Assembly (NCBI RefSeq): GCF_029541745.1
Contig: NZ_CP089746.1
Location: 6,085,559 to 6,149,558 of the forward strand
Source of the DNA: Streptomyces sp. LX-29
GTDB lineage: Bacteria > Actinomycetota > Actinomycetes > Streptomycetales > Streptomycetaceae
Direction of reading: 5' to 3'
DNA length: 64,000 bases
Below are positions 58,838-64,000 of the stretch, in pieces. The notes under the pieces are model-generated. The model was not told the origin of the DNA. It saw only the letters and a list, made by a program, of their open reading frames with translations, and did not search any database. How positions within the stretch are numbered: position 1 is the stretch's first letter; each line of letters opens with the position of its first letter. The translations under genes and the position numbers were made by a program.

Positions 58838-60070
58838 TCAGTCCTTGAACGTGGTGCTCTCGATGGACTCCCACCGGCCGCCCTTGACCTGGTAGACGGT
58901 GAGCTGCTTGTTGGTGGTGTCGCCGTACTCGTCGAAGGAGACCTGACCGGTCACGCCCTGGAAGGAGACCTTGCCGAGCGCCTCGGTGACCTTGGCGCGG
59001 GCGTCGTCGGGGAGCTTGCCGTCGTTGTCCGCGGCGACGGTCTTCACGGCCTGGATGATGGCCCAGGCGGCGTCGTAGGCGTAGCCGCCGTAGGCCGCGT
59101 ACGGGTCGGAGTAGCCCTGCTTGCCGTAGTTCTCGATGAACGTCTTGGCGGACTCGAGCTCCTCGAGCGGGTAGCCGACGGAGGTGGCGTAGTCGCCGTC
59201 GTTGCTCTGGCTGGAGGCTTCGATGTAGGCGGGGTCGTAGAGGGCGTCGCCGCCGATGGTCGGGACCTCGGCGCCGGCCTTCTTGATCTGGTCGGAGAGG
59301 AGTCCGCCTTCGGGGTACTGGCCGCCGAAGTAGACGGCGTCGGCGCCGGAGGACTTGACCTTGCTGGCGATGCCGGCGAAGTCGGTCTCCTTGACGGTCA
59401 GGTGGTCGGTGCCGACGATCTTGCCGCCCTGGCGCTTGAACTCGTCGGCGAAGATCGAGGCGAGGCCGGCGCCGTAGGTCTGCTTGTCGTCGACGACGAA
59501 GACCTTGCGCTTCTTGGCGTTCTTGTAGAAGTACTGGGCGGCGAAGCGGCCCTGGATGACGTCGGTGGTGGCGGTGCGGAAGTAGGTCTCGAAGGGGCGC
59601 TTCTTGTCGCCCTTGGCCCAGTCGTCGCCCTGGCTGAGTGCCGGGTTGGTGTTGGCGGGGGAGATCTGGGCGAGGTCGGCCTTGGCGAAGACGCCCTGCA
59701 TGGACTGGGCGACGCCGGAGTTCAGGGGGCCGACGACACCGAGGACCTCGTCGTCGCCGACGAGCTTGGTGGCGTTCTGCTGGCCGGAGGCGGGGACCGC
59801 CTTGTCGTCGAAGGACTGGACCTTGAAGGTGACGCCTGCGACTTCGTTCTTCTCGTTGGCGGTCTTCACCGCGAGATCGACGGAGTTCTTGATGCCCTGG
59901 CCGAGTGCGGACAGGGAGCCGGTCAGCGGGGCATCGACTCCGATGACCACCGTGGTCTTACCGCTGTCACTCTCGTTGTCTTTCTTGTCGTTCCGCGATC
60001 CACAGGCGGAGAGAGTGAGGGCTCCGGCGGTGAGCGCGGAGGTGAGTATGAGCAAGGAACGGTGTCGCAC
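58838..60070 (-). CDS. livJ: Branched-chain amino acid binding lipoprotein LivJ
   Basis: 410 aa. Signal peptide RHRSLLILTSALTAGALTL with lipobox LSAC; the lipid-anchored binding protein then has the LivJ fold: VVIGVDAPLTGSLSALGQGI, VGPLNSGVAQSM, ISPANTNPALS, YFRTATTDVIQG, VFVVDDKQTYG and YAYDAAWAIIQAV. GTG start with AAAGGA 7 nt upstream. Delivers Leu/Ile/Val to LivHMGF. First gene of the operon. Confidence 0.95.
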   Translation of the reverse strand: MRHRSLLILTSALTAGALTLSACGSRNDKKDNESDSGKTTVVIGVDAPLTGSLSALGQGIKNSVDLAVKTANEKNEVAGVTFKVQSFDDKAVPASGQQNATKLVGDDEVLGVVGPLNSGVAQSMQGVFAKADLAQISPANTNPALSQGDDWAKGDKKRPFETYFRTATTDVIQGRFAAQYFYKNAKKRKVFVVDDKQTYGAGLASIFADEFKRQGGKIVGTDHLTVKETDFAGIASKVKSSGADAVYFGGQYPEGGLLSDQIKKAGAEVPTIGGDALYDPAYIEASSQSNDGDYATSVGYPLEELESAKTFIENYGKQGYSDPYAAYGGYAYDAAWAIIQAVKTVAADNDGKLPDDARAKVTEALGKVSFQGVTGQVSFDEYGDTTNKQLTVYQVKGGRWESIESTTFKD

Positions 60071-60288
60071 GGTGATTCCTTTCCCTGGCACGGCTCTCCC
60101 GTGGGGAGGTGCCGGATCGCAGGCCGGATGGCTGGATCTTGCTATGGAGAAACGATCTGCCACTCGGCCGCGTGGTGACTGGCCGTGACTCTAGGCGCGG
60201 CGCGTGAAGAGGGGCAGAGGTGCCGGGCAGGATGTGACGCTCTTGTTATGCCAGTGGATACCTAAGCGTGTCTGTGTAGCAGAGGTGT

Positions 60289-60306
60289 GCGGGCAAAGCG
60301 GGCAAA
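60289..60306 (-). promoter_or_regulatory. 9-bp direct repeat upstream of livJ
   Basis: GCGGGCAAA twice in tandem (minus strand TTTGCCCGC twice), about 220 nt before the livJ start. Candidate regulator half-sites. Confidence 0.35.
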
Positions 60307-60315
60307 TCTCTTCTT

Positions 60316-60328
60316 TTTGATCATCAAA
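60316..60328. promoter_or_regulatory. AT-rich dyad upstream of livJ
   Basis: TTTGAT-C-ATCAAA, perfect 6-bp arms, the most AT-rich dyad in this high-GC window, 9 nt from the direct repeat. Candidate operator. Confidence 0.4.
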
Positions 60329-60870
60329 CGGCGGTGAATCCGCAGTTCCGCTAAGAGGTTCTGTGTGGAACGGGTGAGGGTGTGACTCGGCGCACTCCGG
60401 GCCGGATGGAATTACATGTGGTCTACATCTCACGCGGAGGCTGTAGGGGGTGGCGGCGCGGCGCGCTTGTTACGGAGTGTTACTACAGGGAGTAGTCGAT
60501 TCCAGGCCGTTTTATGAGTTCGGCTTGCTCGGAGGCTCGGCGTCCGATCCCGACATCCGGATCGGGGTGGAGTCGGGCTGGTGGGGCCGGGCGGCGCCCG
60601 GTCGGGATCCGATCGGGTCGCGGCGGGCCGCTCTCGGCCGTGCGTCGACGTACGTCGGCTGTGCGTCGGCCTGTCTCGGCCTGCGTCGGGCCGGTGTCGG
60701 GTCGGCGTCGGCTCGGTGCCGGGTTGAGGTCCCGTCGGGCGGGGCGAGGTGGGCTGATCGCCGACGTGTTCCGTTCGGACGCCTCGTCAACAACGCGCGG
60801 TGACAAGCACGGTGTGGTGGATCGCCGGCTAACCGGCCCCGGGTCATAGGTCATTGACATGACGTCATCG

Positions 60871-60912
60871 ACAAAAAGACTCCCCCGGGCGGTCGTTGAC
60901 CGCCCGGGGGAG
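60871..60912 (-). terminator. Terminator of the thioesterase transcript
   Basis: Minus strand: CTCCCCCGGGCGGTC-aac-GACCGCCCGGGGGAG (perfect 15-bp stem, 3-nt loop) followed by TCTTTTTGT. A textbook intrinsic terminator with a U-tract, rare among the hairpins here. Confidence 0.92.
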
Positions 60913-60957
60913 GGTGTGCGGGCGCGGCGCGCGGCCTGGGGCGTGGCGCCGGTGGGG

Positions 60958-61464
60958 TCAGGCGCCGGCGGCGCTCCGGGCCTCCTTCACGTCGCGCAGC
61001 GTGGCGTCGGCGTCGGCTTCGCGCACCATGCAGGTCAGCCGGGCGGTGCAGACCCGGCGGTCCTGTTCGTCGGTGATGACGATCTCGTAGGTGGCGGTGG
61101 AGCGGCCGCGGTGCACGGGGGTGGCGACGCCGGTGACGAGGCCGGAGCGGACGCCGCGGTGGTGGGTGCAGTTGAGATCCACTCCGACCGCGATCTTGCG
61201 GCTGCCGCCGTGCAGCATGGCGCCGATGGAGCCGAGGGTCTCGGCCAGTACCGCGGAGGCGCCGCCGTGCAGCAGCCCGTACGGCTGGGTGTTGCCTTCG
61301 ACCGGCATGGTGCCGACGACGCGCTCGGCGGAGGCTTCGCGGATCCGCACGCCCATCCGGATGCCGAGGTGCCCCGCGGAGAACAGTGAGGGAAGGTCGA
61401 CGCCGAGCGCCGCGTACTCGTCGATGACCTCTTGGGGGAATGTCGCGCTGGTCTGCTCGCCCAT
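60958..61464 (-). CDS. PaaI-type hotdog-fold thioesterase
   Basis: 168 aa single hotdog domain. GNTQPYGLLHGGASAVLAET holds the catalytic HGG...E motif of PaaI/4HBT thioesterases; VGVDLNCTHHRGVRSG and RRVCTARLTCMV complete the sheet. It hydrolyses an acyl-CoA, probably aromatic or medium chain; the exact substrate is unknown. ATG at MGEQTSATFP has GGAG 13 nt upstream. It lies 97 nt downstream of the molybdopterin oxidoreductase gene and ends in a strong terminator. Confidence 0.88.
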   Translation of the reverse strand: MGEQTSATFPQEVIDEYAALGVDLPSLFSAGHLGIRMGVRIREASAERVVGTMPVEGNTQPYGLLHGGASAVLAETLGSIGAMLHGGSRKIAVGVDLNCTHHRGVRSGLVTGVATPVHRGRSTATYEIVITDEQDRRVCTARLTCMVREADADATLRDVKEARSAAGA

Positions 61465-61561
61465 GGGGGTTCGGCTCCGTTCGGTTGCTCGCGTGCGCGC
61501 GCCGCGGCTCCGGCGCGCGCCGTGGGGTCGGCTGGAGTCTGCCAGCCGGATGAGCAAACGC

Positions 61562-63841
<2,280 letters not shown>

Positions 63842-64000
63842 GGCGCTCTCCCTTGAGCGGTTCGGCGGGGTACGGCTCGGCCGGGGCTTCCGGTCCTGAT
63901 GCCGCACGGCTGGTTCTGCGTTCCTCTGAATCCTGTCACGCCCCACTGACAGCCGCCCAGCCCGGCCCTGCCCGGGGACCGGATTGTCCCTGCCTGTCAG

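Larger units (their letters stand above)
60071..60870. other. Intergenic region upstream of livJ (about 800 nt)
   Basis: Left part: livJ control region with a 9-bp direct repeat (60289-60306) and a dyad (60316-60328); relatively AT-rich near 60,230-60,440. Right part (60,590-60,740): dense imperfect copies of GTCGGC/GCGTCGG words, low complexity. Open frames exist on both strands but none has a plausible start or family signal. Confidence 0.5.

Noticed and set aside
60191..60433. 80-codon minus-strand ORF rich in His, Pro and Cys
   Set aside because: No SD or -10 box, no recognisable domain, and it lies in the livJ control region.
60450..60860. Overlapping open frames on both strands
   Set aside because: They arise from low-complexity GTCGGC repeats; composition is Arg/Ser/Pro-rich with no start signal.

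Overview
The window is about 70 percent GC and dense with genes. The codon usage, his/trp/glt gene order, PriA-type isomerase and bL37 microprotein all point to the chromosome core of a Streptomyces or close relative. From memory the backbone order (hisD to livJ) matches the S. coelicolor SCO2054-SCO2008 region, with accessory genes inserted at several points. No plasmid, phage or CRISPR locus was seen.

Layout. 1-3.2 kb: leftward housekeeping genes (bL37, YbaK-like deacylase, LON-domain protein, beta-helix membrane protein). 3.3-9.2 kb: histidine operon hisD-hisC-hisB-(54 aa membrane peptide)-hisH-priA-(RidA)-hisF. 9.3-10.9 kb: two leftward genes. 11.0-20.7 kb: hisI followed directly by a tryptophan cluster, trpE-three small membrane proteins-trpC-trpM-trpB-trpA, then a DsbA-like protein and lgt. 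trpM is a 50-codon ORF. trpF is absent, and PriA is expected to serve both pathways. trpD, trpG, hisG and hisE are also not here. 20.9-28.1 kb: a VIT-family transporter and glutamate synthase gltBD, with a GlnR-like box upstream of gltB.

28.3-40.6 kb is mostly accessory: a three-gene oxidoreductase operon (FAD-SLDH-like small subunit, GMC flavoprotein with a Cys cluster, VioB-type ferritin-like protein), an alpha/beta hydrolase, a zinc-ribbon metalloprotease-like protein, a S. griseus-type trypsin with an AdpA-like box, a metallo-beta-lactamase-fold hydrolase, a 26-bp tandem repeat, a secreted GH101 glycosidase and an AraC regulator. 40.6-52.3 kb: chorismate mutase, aminopeptidase N, an orphan ATP-synthase-b-like protein, a DesA/DesB-like pair without later siderophore genes, a Tat-exported 5'-nucleotidase, a SIMPL protein and pyruvate kinase. 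52.3-53.3 kb: an HTH-LAGLIDADG protein beside an atypical tRNA with a CAA anticodon. 53.3-60.1 kb: an ANTAR response regulator and the branched-chain amino-acid ABC operon livJHMGF. 60.9-63.9 kb: a hotdog thioesterase and a YdeP-type molybdopterin oxidoreductase.

Two window-wide patterns stand out. First, about a dozen genes have a TANNNT-like -10 box 6-8 nt before the start codon, suggesting leaderless mRNAs, and this decides several starts. Second, the top strand becomes steadily more C-rich from about 36 to 52 kb, then flips to G-rich by 53.3 kb, at the tRNA/LAGLIDADG locus. Several gene ends carry perfect 9-16 bp GC-rich hairpins that are likely terminators.
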